From Trachythela sp. YZ-2020 (Eukaryota; Cnidaria; Anthozoa; Malacalcyonacea; Clavulariidae), in contig JADLSH010000026.1 in assembly GCA_016169945.1 (NCBI GenBank), positions 186,001 through 250,000 on the forward strand: a stretch of 64,000 nt of DNA, read 5' to 3'. The position numbers were made by a program, and so were the translations under genes. Under the pieces are notes generated by a model. The model was not told the DNA's origin. It saw nothing but the letters and a program-made list of their open reading frames with translations, and did no database searches. Of this stretch, positions 11,661 through 24,725 are shown in pieces (the stretch's first letter is position 1; each line of letters begins with the position of its first letter).

Positions 11661-14614
11661 TTTGATCAATCAATCAATGGTTTATTATAAGATCGTCGCG
11701 CTCGAAAGCGAATTACGAAATTATTTACAAAAATCTTTAGAAGTTATTAATGTTAGAGTGTACTATATAAGATATACATTATTTACAACAATTATCTAAC
11801 AAATCTATATTTACAATTTAAAAGCTATGTGATCGGAAACACATCGTAGGAAAAAAACTTTTCTTAAAACGTTCAGTCTTGCAGGGAAACAATGTTAGCC
11901 TGCTTCCGTACCTTAAGTTACGTCTATGTTCCTTAGCCCGACACGGTGGTATTAAATAATTAAGGCGTGAATCAGGCTGTCCTATTTTGTCAAATGTTTG
12001 GCACACAAAGAATCACGTCTTGAACATAAGGACGAACATTTGGCCTGGTCTAGAGCTGCATCGTAGCTTAATGTCGGAAAAATCATTCGCATTATGCGTT
12101 TCTGGACTCGTTCGATTCTTTCTGACAAGTTGATGGTCAAGGATGAATGCCATACCGGACAGCAGTATTCAAGTAAAGGTCTAATGAGTGTAAGATATAC
12201 TCGTAGCAGATGAGACGATGAAACACCACTGCGCTTAAGGACACGTAGAATGTGTAGTCTCTTTGATGCTTTAGTTACGATATCACTAATGTGCAAATCC
12301 CACTTAAGATTATTTTGGATCGTTATACCCAGTACTTTGTGGGATTGTACTCTTTCAAGGTTAATATTTTCATCGACCAAGATGGGTGGAGGCTGCTCGA
12401 CGTCGCGTCGAAAGGTCTCCTTACACTTTTTTGGGTTCAGTTTCATATTATTGATTCTTGTCCAATCACCAATTGCGTTTAACTCGCTTTGCAGTGTAGA
12501 CACCTCTCTTGTTGGAACAATCTCTGATATTGTTAGGTCGTCTACGTACTTCCAATTACTGGAGCGCGGGGATAATATTTTCAAATCGTTGATCATTAAA
12601 ACAAAAAGGATAGGTCCTAATTTGGTACCCTGTGGGACTCCAGCGTTGTTTGGGAGCCATTGAGACACGCACTGTCCCAACTTAACACACTGCCGGCGAT
12701 TTGAGAGGAAGCTACAAATCCAGGGGATTATTGAACGGCGCACGCCCAGATCGATCAATTTCGTTATAACAATGTTATGGTCTATTCTGTCGAAAGCCTT
12801 GCTAAAGTCCAAAAAGCAAGCTCTAAGATAATGGCCTGGGTTGTCCATTTCGGAGAGCCAGTTGTGAACAAGATCTAGGAGACAGTAGGTAGTAGATGTC
12901 CCTTTTAGGCTGCCAAATTGGCGATTGTCAATTTGTCCTCCTATGTCCCCTCAATCATCCAATTACCCACAAAGTCTTCGAGAACCTTTGATAACACAGG
13001 AGTAAGTGCAATGGGGCGTGTGTCGCTTTCCGCTTGAGCTTGCTTCGTTTTCGGAATGGGTATGATACTAGAATCTTTCCATGAAGCTGGTACCAGTGCT
13101 GACGACAGAGATGTATTAAATATTACTGTAACAGGTTCCGCAAGTTCATAGGCGAACTCTTTTAAAATTCGTGATGGAATATTATCTGGGCCCATAGCTT
13201 TATTAGTCTGTAGTTTTAGGAGATAACTGCAAACCTCGTGAGGATAAACTGTAGGAGGCGGCTCGGCAGCTGGTAAAAATGTTGGAAGGCCTAGAATATC
13301 AAGTGGTGGGATATCGCTTCCTACACTTACAAAGTAATGATTTAAAGACTCCACAAGTTCACTCTCCGATAGTAGCTGACCGTCTCTCTCAATCGTGAGG
13401 TTGACTTTTCAGTCGGCCTGACATTGTATTAATGATATGCCACCATTGGCGGACATCGTCTTTGCGCTTTGATTTTTTGGGTATAAAAATTGTTTTTTCT
13501 GGTTTCAATCTCCATCTGGACCATCCGTCTCTATTGGCGCCACAAATTCGCGTCGCCAGTATGGAAAGCACGTTGTCGCTTTTTAATAAGTTGCTTTATG
13601 TGCCCAGTGATCCATGGTTTGTCAGTGGGATGGCACCTGATTGTGTTCACAGGAAAGAAGTTATCAATTGCATTGCTCAAATCATTGGTAAAGGATAACG
13701 TCAGTTCATCCAACGATGGACTGGATCCAAGCCCACTGAACCATTCATTCGTAGATAACCGTAAACCGAAACCGTTTATACTCGACTGAGGATATCGACG
13801 CACAGTCCGTTTTAAACACGTATTATTATTATCCTTGGAAATGTCCTTCGGGGTCCACATGATTATATTATGGTCCGATGATCCAAGTGGGGCAAAAATG
13901 TACGGTGTTTTGTAAAAAGGTTTCAAATTCGTAATAATATAATCTAGAATTGAATCTTGTCTAGTCGGGCGGGTGACAACTTGTTTAAGATTGTGATTTA
14001 TGACTAAGTCATGTATATTGAGATGATTGAAGTCGCCTAAAATGACTATACCACAATCCGGGTATTTAGACCGCATAGCATCAACAGAGGAAACAAGGTA
14101 CTCGACGAGTTCCCGTTGTTCCTGCACACATTTATCTGGTGGATTGTACACTACACATATTGCGATTGCAGATAACGGTCTAGGTAATCGTAGTGGTCGT
14201 GCCCACAACGACATACACTCCAGATTTAAGTCCTCTAGTTCTAAGCATCGCGTTATAGGTATATGCTGAGACACATAAATGCACACCCCGCCACCGCGAC
14301 CATGCGTTCGGTCCTTTCGATGGATTACATATCCTCCTATCGAAACCAGATCGTCTTCTATCTCATCAGCCAACCAAGACTCAGCAATTGCAGCTATGTG
14401 AACTTTGTTGACGGACATAAACGCAGCTAGTTCATCAACCTTTCCGTTAAGGGAGCGTGCATTCAAACAGCAGATGTTCGGGGGTATAGCCTTATTATGT
14501 GTTATACTTATATCAACAGGATTACACTGCCTTACTCGTGTTAAATTAGCAGTGTTACGCCAATTTTGTCTAGGTCTACAACGACGGCTGCGGGAAGAAA
14601 TTCTGACTAATTTG
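11661..14614 (-). pseudogene. LINE A: 5'-truncated LINE nested in LINE B
   Basis: Minus strand, in order: AP endonuclease (14614-13531; CCLNARSLNGKVDEL, AESWLADE, VILGDFNHLNIHD, GSSDHNIIMW), linker in a second frame (13571-13389; RQWWHIINTMSGRLKS), reverse transcriptase N-terminus (13354-12941), reverse transcriptase core (12848-11982; FLDFSKAFDRIDHNI, GVPQGTKLGPILF, intact KYVDDLT box) and C-terminus (to 11818). At least three frameshifts break it. The 3' end is a TTGATTGATTGA-type tail at 11661-11678, followed directly by LINE B sequence; CAAA at both junctions may be a short target duplication. Its 5' truncation just before the endonuclease is typical of target-primed insertion. Confidence 0.88.
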
Positions 14615-16352
14615 GCACCTCGTCCGGACCACACGCTTTGCGGGGGTTTAACGTTAGTAATCTCGAATACACAGAATAAACATCAAGCTTTAATACCTCG
14701 GATTTTTCGTTGAATGGAGGAAGACAGGCAAGTGGTTGGTATGCTTGCATGGGTTCGAGGAGGGAGGTGTTAATAAGGTCTGCAACATACTTATTTGACT
14801 TTCCATCAAAGTCGCCAATGTGAAGCTGCGAGCGAATATCAGCATTCGGCGTTGCAGGGACCATCCCCGAGATCTTTTTAACCTCGTTCCACCACATGCT
14901 TGGTTTGGTATTTTTCAGGTTCGCAACTCTAGTGTTGTAATACCGGCTGCGAAGCTTCTTTCGTTCACGATTAACCACGTTACGAAGTTGTCGATACCTG
15001 ACTTGAGCACCTTCAGCGTAGGCTTTCTGGCGTTGTTTCATCAGACATTTTAAATCAGGGGTAACCCAGGGAGCGTCATTGACGTGTAGTTTTACAGACT
15101 TTAGTGGCATGAGAATATCGACACCATTTTTAATCAGATCATCAAAGAGTAGTAACTTGTTTTCACATCCAGTGATGGAATCAACAAACGACCAGTCAAT
15201 CGAGCTAAGATACCTCCCGAGTTCAAGCCTTCGGCTTAATCGAGTATCCCTCCGAGTCATGAAACGACGGCTCCAACTTCGTACGGTTCTTGATTTAGGC
15301 TGTAACAATAACACCGAGTGGTCCGACAACCCGAAAGGTGGAAAGCTTTGAACCGAGTTCTTCTCATACAGTTGAGGCATGTTCGTAATAATGAGGTCGA
15401 GAGTCCGCTCACCTCTCGTTGGACCATGGACGAGTTGTTTTAGCTTGAATTGCTTAAGGAGACGACTTAAGTTCAAACGATTAAAGTCACCAGTTAGCAA
15501 TATGCCACAACCAGGGTAACGTCCTTCGATAGTTATCAGCGATGAAGCGAGGTAATCCAACATCGCATTGTCACTGGCACCTACAGGATAGTGGGTGTGA
15601 TACACAGTTCCAAATACTATACAAGGGATACCTCTGGGAAGTCGCGCGGGTTTGACGTATGTCCATAGCACCTCAAGCTCAGGGTGGTAGATGTCAGTCA
15701 GTGCCTTAAACTGGATGGAATTTTTAACGTATAGTCCAACACCTCCATGCACACCAGAGCTACGGTTCTTTAATAATAAATTAAAACCAGGAATGTTAAT
15801 ATTATGCTCGCTAACAGAGTCATTAAGCCAGGTTTCAGTTAGTGAAATCAAATCAGGCTTTGTATCGTTAACAAAACATCTCAGTGCGTCAATCTTTGGC
15901 GCAAGAGACATCATATTAGCGAGAGCGATGGGTGGACCAAACTCATTTTTAGAGCGCTCAATCACAGGAGCTTGTATATGTGACCTAGATAAGTTGCCAA
16001 ACTGTGCATTTGCTATAGTAGTGGGACCAGGGTTCGTAGCTATGTCACCAGCAAGGAGGATGCACAACACTAAATGCAGGCTTTTTTGTTTGATATTGAA
16101 CTGTAAACCATAACGAAGCTTGCAAGGATAGTTCAATTTCCGCACAGAAGTGTCTCGCGTTGACGTCCAAATGAAAATAAGATTGTCGGGTAAAGTTGTT
16201 AGTTCCGAAGATATGAATACGCTATCGAAAATTTTAACATCGTCCAAAACAACAAGTTGTGGCTTAGCTCGAGTAGATAGCCAAACAACGACAATGACAG
16301 TAAGAAGCCAGATGAGAAAAGTGTTTAAAACATTCAGAATGTATCTAACCAT
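14607..16352 (-). pseudogene. LINE B endonuclease half with N-terminal membrane segment and 2A-like motif
   Basis: A 581-residue open frame. Residues ~3-25 are a strongly hydrophobic segment (LNTFLIWLLTVIVVVWL). Residues 101-110 read AGDIATNPGP, the ribosome-skipping 2A pattern except that the usual glutamate before xNPGP is alanine. An AP-type endonuclease follows: LTETWLNDS (~175), LLTGDFNRLN (~290) and LSDHSVLLL (~345), with acidic and histidine residues at the expected places. The frame then enters the reverse transcriptase N-terminal region (NPRKACGPDEVP) and is cut by the LINE A insertion. 2A-like motifs at LINE N-termini are known from sea-urchin and other animal CR1-like elements; activity here is uncertain. 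Confidence 0.85.
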
Positions 16353-16622
16353 GTTTTATGTGGGGGAAATTCCCAAATATGAAACTGGAGAAGTTAGGCA
16401 AGTCAAAGGTCAACTAAAGGACAGTACAATAATACAACATCAAAACATGAGAAAAATCACAATCAAACTGTACAACAAACAGCGATAATGAAGAATAATC
16501 CACCAAATTGTTACGAGTAAATAGACAAATACAATTCTACAGTACTTCTTTTTAGGCGAAGGAGACTCCATTACAAGAACATTACAAAGACTCCATTACA
16601 AAAACTAAAGTTTCACGTAATG
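16353..16622. other. Spacer between LINE B and the palindrome
   Basis: 270 bases containing probable 5' UTR of LINE B (minus strand) and a short direct duplication GACTCCATTACAA(G/A)AAC (~16564-16605). No gene is visible. Confidence 0.4.
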
Positions 16623-16857
16623 CTTGTGGGACGTAGGTAATGACATCATACGCATGCGCATCAACATAATTTGTAAAATGTAGAGGGTTATGTCTGTGGT
16701 TATGTTTAGTTCACTCTGAGATTCATTTATTTAAGCTTACCACAGTGCTAATGGTTTTCTTGACGTTTTTGGACCGCCGCCGTTTGTTTATCTACAGTTT
16801 TTAGTTTATTACTGGTGGTTTATTACAGGCTATTTCGCTGTCGTATGTTTATCTACA

Positions 16858-19800
16858 TTATTATTATTATTATTATTTACAAATATTTTACAACGGTAGC
16901 CCTTCAGAACACCTATGATCTGTTTTTCAAGAGGCCGTTTGAAACTGCTATTACATAATATTATTAAAAAACAAGAATGAAACCTAGTCAAATGCACACA
17001 TAAGTATAAAATTATCACACTATTAAAAATATTTAAAAAGGAAAATTATTACATGCAGATGGAACATATGTAGCTAGATCTATTTAATGTTACTGTTTTC
17101 TCTGAGAGACGTCTTGAATTGACCTGTCGACATTTCATTTGTCTTAACCTTATTTGGCAAGTCATTCCAGCATTTTGCTCCTGTGTAACTAAAGCTATTT
17201 TTCAGGAAATTTGTTCTAGGTTTATTTAGCTGAAAATTAAGCCCGTTACTTCTAAGTTGATACTTTTCATTATTAGATAAACTGAACATATTAGCCATAT
17301 TTTCCGGCACTTCCTTATTTTTAACATTAAACATAAGTGTAGCTTTCTGAATATCTCTCCTTTCCTTAAGTGTTTGCCAACCAAGTTCTCTCAACAGGTC
17401 TCTTGATCGGATCTCATATGATTTACCCGTAATTATTCTTGCCGCTCTATTTTGCATTTTCTGCATATTATCAAGCAAATAGCTACTACAATTTTCCCAG
17501 ACCATGCTACAATAATCAAAGTAAGGAAGAACCAATGACTTATATACTGTGATCAAAATTTATTTTGGCACAACCTGCTTAAGTCGCCTTAGCATACCTA
17601 ATCCTTTAGAAACTTTTTTTATTACATTACCAACATGCTCATTCCATAAAAGCTGGTCATCAACAACGATCCCCAAGGTTTTGCATTGTTTTACACGTTT
17701 GATGTTTGTATCTGCTAGTTTTATTAAGGGATCCCGATCGATGCTATTTAGTTTACTTCTTGAGCCTATTATCATGTATTCTGTTTTATCTTTGTTTAGG
17801 GTCAATTTGTTGCTAATTAGCCATTGATGTACACATTCCAAATTTTTATTCAGATTTTCCTCTAATTCGTCAATCGATCTGGCTGTGGCAGTTAAATTAG
17901 TATCATCAGCAAACATGCTTGCCGAAGCACCATCCATGCATTTTGGCAAATCATTAATATAAACTAAAAATAATAGGGGCCCCAAATTCGACCCTTGTGG
18001 TACTCCACATGTTATAGCACATTGCCTCGACATTGCCTGATTACTTTTACATATTTGTTTTCTGTTACTCAAATACGATCTAAACCAATCTAATGTTAAT
18101 CCGTGAATTCCATAAATTGATAATTTTTTTAATCAAAATATCATGATCTACACAATCAAATGCTTTCTTCAAATCCAAAAATATAACTCCATTCAATAGC
18201 CCTTTATCCATGTTTATATACCAACTATTTGTAACTCCTAATAGGGATGTTTGTGTTGACTGTTTTTTCCTAAAACCTGCTTGCTGTTTTGTTAGAATGT
18301 TGTTGTTTTCTAGATATGCAGAAAGTTGTTGAAATATTAATTTTTCGAAAACTTTTGTGATTACTGACAAAATGGATATTGGCCGGTAATTATTGCAGTC
18401 ATTTCTATTTCCTGTTTTATAAATTGGTGAGACTATTGCAATTTTCAAATCATCTGGAAAAATACCAGTACTGATTGATTTGTTAAAGATTTGAGTCAGA
18501 GAAGCAACGATTTCTTCCGCTGCATCTTTTATTAACTTAGGAGGAATCCTATCATGTCCAGTGGATTTCGATGCTTTAATACTCTTAAGTATTTTCATCA
18601 TATCATGTTCATTTACTGTCTCTAATTGAAATTCAGTGTCTTGAACAGATACGTAGCTATCAGCTGGTTTTGCTAAATTAGAAATACTTTTAGCTAAATT
18701 AGGCCCAATTTTCGAAAAGTGATCATTGAGGGTGTTTGCTATATCTCGTGCATCGGTGATAGTTGTATCATTTATGATCAATTCCTTAGATTTTTTATTG
18801 ACTACCTTGTTAATCGTTTTCCACATTTCTTTCGGGTTTTTGGAAGTGTCTTTGAAACATTTCAAGTAATATTTTGTCTTAGTTGATTTAATCTTTCTGG
18901 AGAGTGCATTTCTAGCCTGTTTATATGCTTGGTGAATGCTGGGGGAGCCTGTCTGAACAGCTTTCTTTTTAAGATAATCTCGATGTCGCATATGTTTCAT
19001 TATGTCATCAGTAAGCCATGGCGTATATTCACTCCTTACCCTCCTGGTTATTGGTGGTGCGTGACTATCAGCCACCATTAAAAATTTTGTTTTCCAATCA
19101 TGCCAAAGATCATTCGGATTTTCATTATTAAAAACACTGGTTGAAAATATATCTTTTAAATCAGACTTGAATAATGGTATGTTGTAATACTTATATTGTC
19201 TAGTATTGACCATTTTTGGTGGTCTACGTGGTACAGAAATTTTCCTATGCACATAGACCATACTGTGATCGCTGATTCCTACATGTTCTACCCCAGATTT
19301 TATAATCAAGTCAGGTTTATTGCTGAATACTAAATCAATTAAGCTTTTTGTGTTACTGGTAACCCGTGTTGGAGCTTTCTATAAGTTGTTCAAGTTGATA
19401 CATTTCTGACAGCTCAACCAGTCTATTAGTGTGTGGTTGTTTTCGTTCCCTATGTGTTAGCCAGTCACAGTTGAAATCACCAATATAAATTGATTCTTTA
19501 TTTTCCGCATCCATTCTTTGGATGCATAATTCATAATCATCAAATGCTTGGATTGGGGTATTTGGTGGTCTATACCAAGTATTTATCAAGAACGATTTTG
19601 CTTTTGGTTTAAAAATTTCAACTGTTATTGTTTCAAGAGTGTCAATTGTTAAATCGTTCCTTGTTTTAAAATTGATAGTATCTCTTATATATAAGGCAAC
19701 ACCCCCTTCATTGCGATTTCTGTCCTTCCGCACACATTCATATCCGTTGATGGTAATATCTCCATCACTAATTGTATCATCTAGCATTGTTTCGTTCACA

Positions 19801-19907
19801 CTAATTATGTCAAATTGTTTATTGATTAAGTATATTCGAAATTCATCAATATGCTTAATCAAACTTCTGATATTTAAGTGACCTATCTTGAAACATTCTA
19901 CAGTTTT
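16858..19907 (-). pseudogene. LINE C inside the left arm of the palindrome
   Basis: A minus-strand Jockey-type LINE that starts abruptly at the endonuclease (LNIRSLIKHIDEF, just upstream of 19862). Landmarks: VNETMLDDTISDG, VRKDRNRNEGGVALYI and YIGDFNCDW, then the reverse transcriptase frame 19309-18080 (NNYRPISILSVITKVFEK, GFRKKQSTQTS, FLDLKKAFDCVDHDI), 18072-17560 (GVPQGSNLGPLLF, catalytic FADDTNLTA) and 17556-17080 (VLPYFDYCSMVWENC...). Frame changes lie near 19330, 18075 and 17558. The 3' end is an ATT/AAT repeat at 16858-16876. Flanking ACATT on both sides is a likely target duplication. The right palindrome arm lacks this insertion, so it entered after the duplication. Confidence 0.9.
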
Positions 19908-20272
19908 TATTTCTGGCTACTTCGTTGTCGTTTGTATATCTACAGTTTTTAGTTTATTTCAGACTACCATAGCGCGTTTGATACTGTTTATTTACATTAT
20001 GAAATAAGCCACACATAAAATGTTTTACTTAATATAATAACTGATAAACATCTATTTAAATATTATAATAATGAATATTTGACTTAGTATTTATATTAAA
20101 CATATAGTCAATCAATGAAAATGGAATTTATATGATAAATATGATTTCTTGTCATAGCATGAAACAGGCAAGAACGAACACGCTCAATGAACATCTATCT
20201 CAGGTGTTAGTGCGCATGCGTATTACGTGTTTTATTAAATACCTCTCTCACAGTAAGCCGGTGAAGGTTTTG

Positions 20273-20638
20273 TGTATATATTTGGTGGTTTGATTGAAAA
20301 CTGCATTCACCTCGCAAACTGCAAAGACGAATAGTTCATTGCAAAAGTTGCTAAAGAATTGTTGTATCGACACAAAGTTCGACAGCTGACTGAGATTAAG
20401 GTAAGACATCTAACAGCTCAATCATAATATAAAGAAATCGCTTCCAAGTAGTTGCTGTGCCCTTGTTGGCTGCACCCATGAAGAAAGAATCTGAGGTGCC
20501 CCTTGGGAAAGTCTAGCAACGAACCGGTTTAGTTGTTGCGGTTGACCACAACCACTTGTTATAACAAATCTCATAGCAGTTTGCTTACGTATAAGTCATT
20601 GTTTACAACAGTAAACTAACAGTCTACTCTGTTTGTAG
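20273..20638 (+). promoter_or_regulatory. Putative TATA promoter and 5' leader intron of the polymerase gene
   Basis: TGTATATATTTGG at ~20272-20284 is TATA-like. Downstream, GATTAAG|GTAAGAC gives a good donor at 20401, and CTGTTTGTAG ends at 20638, one base before the ATG at 20640. This suggests a 238-base intron in the untranslated leader. The right arm holds the same arrangement in mirror image (~29340-29710). Promoter function is inference; the splice motifs are seen. Confidence 0.5.
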
Positions 20639-20639
20639 G

Positions 20640-23600
20640 ATGGATTACACTTGCAAGACTTGTTCGAAAAAGTTCAATCAGCTGAGAAGTTTAACTCGTC
20701 ATGAAAGGTCCGTTCATGGAGACAAGAAGTTTGTTTGTGATCAGTGTAGCGAGTCTTTTACACGGAAAGATGATTTGAAGCGACATCAAAAACGACACCA
20801 AAGAACCGTTACTCATACCTGTAACAACTGCAGAAAAGAGTTTTACCGTCGTGATAAATTAGTGGAACATCAAGTTCAATGTAAAGGGAACTCTTTGAAA
20901 AGAGGACGTGACGAAGACGATAGCAGTCCAGCGCCAAAGAAAATGCGAGACGAGAATCAAGTTGGAGAGGGCAGACCAGATAGTCAAGTTGAAGAAAACG
21001 ACAACCCCTGCAGTTCAACAACAGCTTTTGAAGATTCTTTGAAGAAGATCGAGCTGAAACCTCGAAAAGATCAAAAGCAAGATATGTCTCACTTCTTACG
21101 TGGCAAGACAAAACCCATATTGAATCACCTTTCGAATGAGTTAGTAAAGAAAAGAGGCATTAAATGGTTTATCAGCGTTAAAGTACGGTTCATCAAACCT
21201 AAACCTGATGGTGAAGATGTGGCTACCGAAACCCATTTCCGCAGTCTCTGTATGAAAACCGTAAACCAGCACGAACTCGATAATCAACTAGACGAAGCCA
21301 AGCAGAAAATCACCCAGTCGCTAGTATTATTTCAAAAAGAAGGGAGCGGTTGGGTCTTAGACGAAATCCTTCATCTTGACCTGAGTATAGCTCAATATAC
21401 TCCAGTAAAAGGATCCAGTTATATCCCTCTTCCCAGCAAGCTAAAGACCAAGAAAGCCATCATTAACGTCAAGAATTCTGATAACAAGTGTTTCATGTGG
21501 TCTGTCCTCGCAGCTCTACATCCAATTCCTTATCAACGTAATCCTGAACGACTCCACCACTACCAGCAGTTTAAAGACGAACTTAACTTCGATGGCATCG
21601 AGTTCCCTGTTACCATTGATAAAATTGGAAAATTCGAACGTCAGAACAGCATCTCAGTCAATGTGTTTGGTTTTGAAGATGTACTTTTTCCATTGTATAT
21701 CACAAAGGAACACTTTGATACTCACGTCAATCTATTGCTATACTCTCAGGGAACAACCAGACATTACTGTCTCATTAAAGATCTGAATAAATTCCTCTAC
21801 AGTCAAAACCGTCGCAAGTGTCGTATGTATTACTGTCGTTACTATCTGCATGGATTTATCCGAGAAGACCTGCTCCAAGACCACGAACCCCACTGCTCAC
21901 AACACGGTCCACAACGTATTGAACTCCCGAATGAGGACAATGCATTTCTATTTTTCAAAGATTACCACAAGCAGCTGAAAGTGCCCTTTGCGATTTATGC
22001 CGACTTCGAAAGTCTTACAACCAAGATCGATTCAGCAACTCCAAACCCAGAGAAATCTTCAACGGAGAAATACCAACATCATCAACCTTGTGGATTTTCG
22101 TACATTGTGATATCTGAAGTTGACAAGTATTCTAAACCACCTGTTGTTTATCGTGGAGAAGATGCAGTCGATAAGTTCCTGGAGTGTTTAGAAGAAGAGC
22201 AAAAATATATTTAAGAGAAAATGGATTTTATCGAACCTATGCGAATTGAAAGAGAAGAAGAGCAGGCGTTTCAAAATGCAGTCAATTGTCATATTTGTGG
22301 ATACGAGTTGGGAGCTGATCGTGTTCGTGACCATTGTCATCTCACCGGAAAGTTTCGTGGTGCTGCCCACAACGACTGCAACTTGAACTATAGTTTTACA
22401 GGACGAATTCCTGTCATTCTTCACAATCTACGCGGTTATGATTCCCATCTGATTATGCAAGGTCTTGGCAAACTCAAAGACAAGAAGATCAACTGTATCC
22501 CGAATAACACCGAGAAGTACATCTCTTTCTCCATCGATAATTTAGATTTTATCGACTCTCTGCAATTTATGAATGCATCGCTGGAGAAGTTAGTATCCAA
22601 TCTAGCAAAGGACGGTGTTGACAAGTTTCCAACTCTAAAGAAATACATCGACAGCGATAAAGTGCCTTTGCTGCTGAGAAAAGGCGTCTACCCTTATGAC
22701 TACATGGATTGTACAGAAAGATTTGAAGAGCCAACCCTACCACCAAAGAAGTCATTTTACAACATACTGAACGATGAACAAATTTCAGATGAGGATTACG
22801 CCCACGCAACGAGTGTGTTTAATGGCTTCGCGTGTCAGAACATGGGTGATTACCATGACTTATACTTAATGTCTGATGTTCTTGAAAATTTCCGAAGTGT
22901 GTGTCTGAAAGCGTACAACTTGGATCCTTGTCACTTTTACACAAGTCCTGGACTAGCCTGGCAAGCTTGTTTGAAAAGACTGACGTGGAACTGGAACTTC
23001 TAACCGATCCAGACATGTACTTATTCATCGAGGAAGGGCTACGTGGTGGAATTTCAATGATTAGCAACCGTTTTAGCAAAGCCAACAACCCTTACGTTCC
23101 TGACTATGACCCTAAACAGGAAACGTCTTACGTGATGTATTTCGATGCTAACAACCTCTACGGCTGGGCTATGTCACAACCTCTACCCACGGGTGAATTC
23201 GACTGGCTAACCGACCAAGAGATTGCAGAACTTGACATCACAAACGTTGCAGATGATAACGAAGAAGGCTACATATTAGAAGTGGACCTTCACTATCCCT
23301 CTGAATTACACGATCTTCACAATGACTACCCTCTAGCACCTGAGAAAATGAAAATATCTCCCGAGATGTTGTCACCCTATTGCAAACAGCTCTCTAAAGA
23401 TCTTAACCTTGGAAATGTCGCTGTACCTAAATTGGTCCCGAATCTTCAAGACAAGACCAACTACGTGGTCCACTACCGCAACTTGAAGCAATACCTGGCA
23501 CTTGGCATGAAATTGACAAAGATCCACCGCGTTTTAGTATTCCAGCAAAGTCCATGGCTAAAGACCTATATCGACTTTAATACCGAGAAACGAAAGCACG

Positions 23601-24418
23601 CAGCAAACGATTTCGAGAAAGATTTCTACAAGTTGATGAACAACTCGGTATTCGGTAAAACCATGGAGAATTTGAGGAAACGTGTCAACGTCAAGCTCGT
23701 CAACAACAAGGCTAAACTATCCAAATTAACAGCATCCCCATCCTTTGACTTCTTCCGCATATTTTCCGAGGATTTAGCAGCTGTGAATTTGAAGAAGACG
23801 AAGCTCTATCTAAACCGTCCCATTTACGTTGGATTCGCTATTCTAGATCTTTCCAAAGTACTCATGTACCAGTTTCATTATGAGTATATGAAACACAAGT
23901 ATGACACTAACGCCAAGTTGTTGTTCACAGACACGGACAGCCTCTGTTATGAGATCAAGACTAGCGACGTTTATCAAGACATGCTGCAGGACATAGAACT
24001 TTTTGACACTTCCGAGTATGCACAAGACCATCCATTGCACAGCCTAACGAACAAGAAAGTCCTTGGCAAGATGAAAGACGAAACGCATGGCATCCCCATC
24101 CAAGAGTTCGTTGGTTTGAGACCAAAGATGTACTCTATTCTCTATACCGAAAACGACAAGCAGGTGGAGAAGAAAACGGCTAAAGGAATAAATAAGTCAG
24201 TAACAAAACGAAAGCTTCGACATGCAAATTACAAGGAATGTTTGTTTGAGAAGAGACAGACAATGGCTAGCATGAATCAAATTCGAAGTGAAGGCCATGA
24301 AATCTACTCGATCAAATTGAATAAAATAGGTCTTAGTCCTTATGACGACAAACGCTATATTTTAAACGATGGAATGAACACGCTCGCTCATGGACATTAT
24401 GAAACCAGAAGAACATAA
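20640..24418 (+). pseudogene. Zinc-finger / protein-primed type B DNA polymerase, left copy (broken)
   Basis: Would replicate the element. Residues 1-85 hold three C2H2-type fingers (CKTCSKKF..H..H; CDQCSESF; CNNCRKEF), followed by a basic, charged linker. The exonuclease motif YADFESL lies near residue 450. A treble-clef nuclease-like segment (CHICGYEL...DHCHLTGKFRG...HNDCN, 22284-22385) resembles recombination endonuclease VII. Polymerase motifs follow: DANNLYGW (motif A, ~23143), NNSVFGKTMEN (motif B, ~23640) and DTDSL (motif C, ~23932). Total length (~1,260 codons) suits DNA_pol_B_2 proteins of Polinton/adintovirus-like elements. Two lesions are visible: an in-frame TAA at 22212-22214, with an ATG six bases later in the same frame, and a one-base frameshift near 22977. 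Downstream, AATAAA at 24452 could serve polyadenylation. Confidence 0.9.
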
Positions 24419-24725
24419 ACCAAGCGAAATGAAAACTATCGTATTGTTTATAATAAACGTTTTATTATTGATGATTACAAAACACTTGATATTAAATACA
24501 GTTAAAAGTTTTAAAGTTATACATGTTTAAATATTGTTAAAAATACAGTTGAAATAAATTTGTTTAAAATGTTTTCTAAGTCCATTTATTTTCGATCTTC
24601 AGTTTGTGGTAATGATCCAGATTTACCCCTATCTGCTCTTCCAACAGCACGATTTACTTTTGCATTTTTTTTACGTTAGGAGCCAAGCTTCCTTTGCGTT
24701 CTGTTCATTTAATGTCTAAGTATAA
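24419..24725. terminator. Convergent 3' region with polyadenylation signals on both strands
   Basis: AATAAA on the plus strand at 24452 and its reverse complement TTTATT just after lie between the polymerase stop and the stop of the minus-strand basic-protein frame (24726). The layout fits convergent transcription units sharing an AT-rich terminator; function is inferred. Confidence 0.4.

Larger units (their letters stand above)
10377..16352 (-). mobile_element. LINE B: Jockey-superfamily LINE, interrupted by LINE A
   Basis: On the minus strand the coding region runs from ATG at 16352 to TAG at 10377-10379. It is split by the nested LINE A: the frame reaches GPDEVPN at ~14612 and resumes immediately at 11660 with WLLKEYAEF, exactly where the reverse transcriptase should continue. 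The order is hydrophobic N-terminus, 2A-like motif, AP endonuclease, reverse transcriptase, C-terminal domain. Several frameshifts (11400-11650 and ~10895) and a catalytic-site change make it inactive. No 5' promoter or 3' tail boundary was fixed with certainty. Confidence 0.88.
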
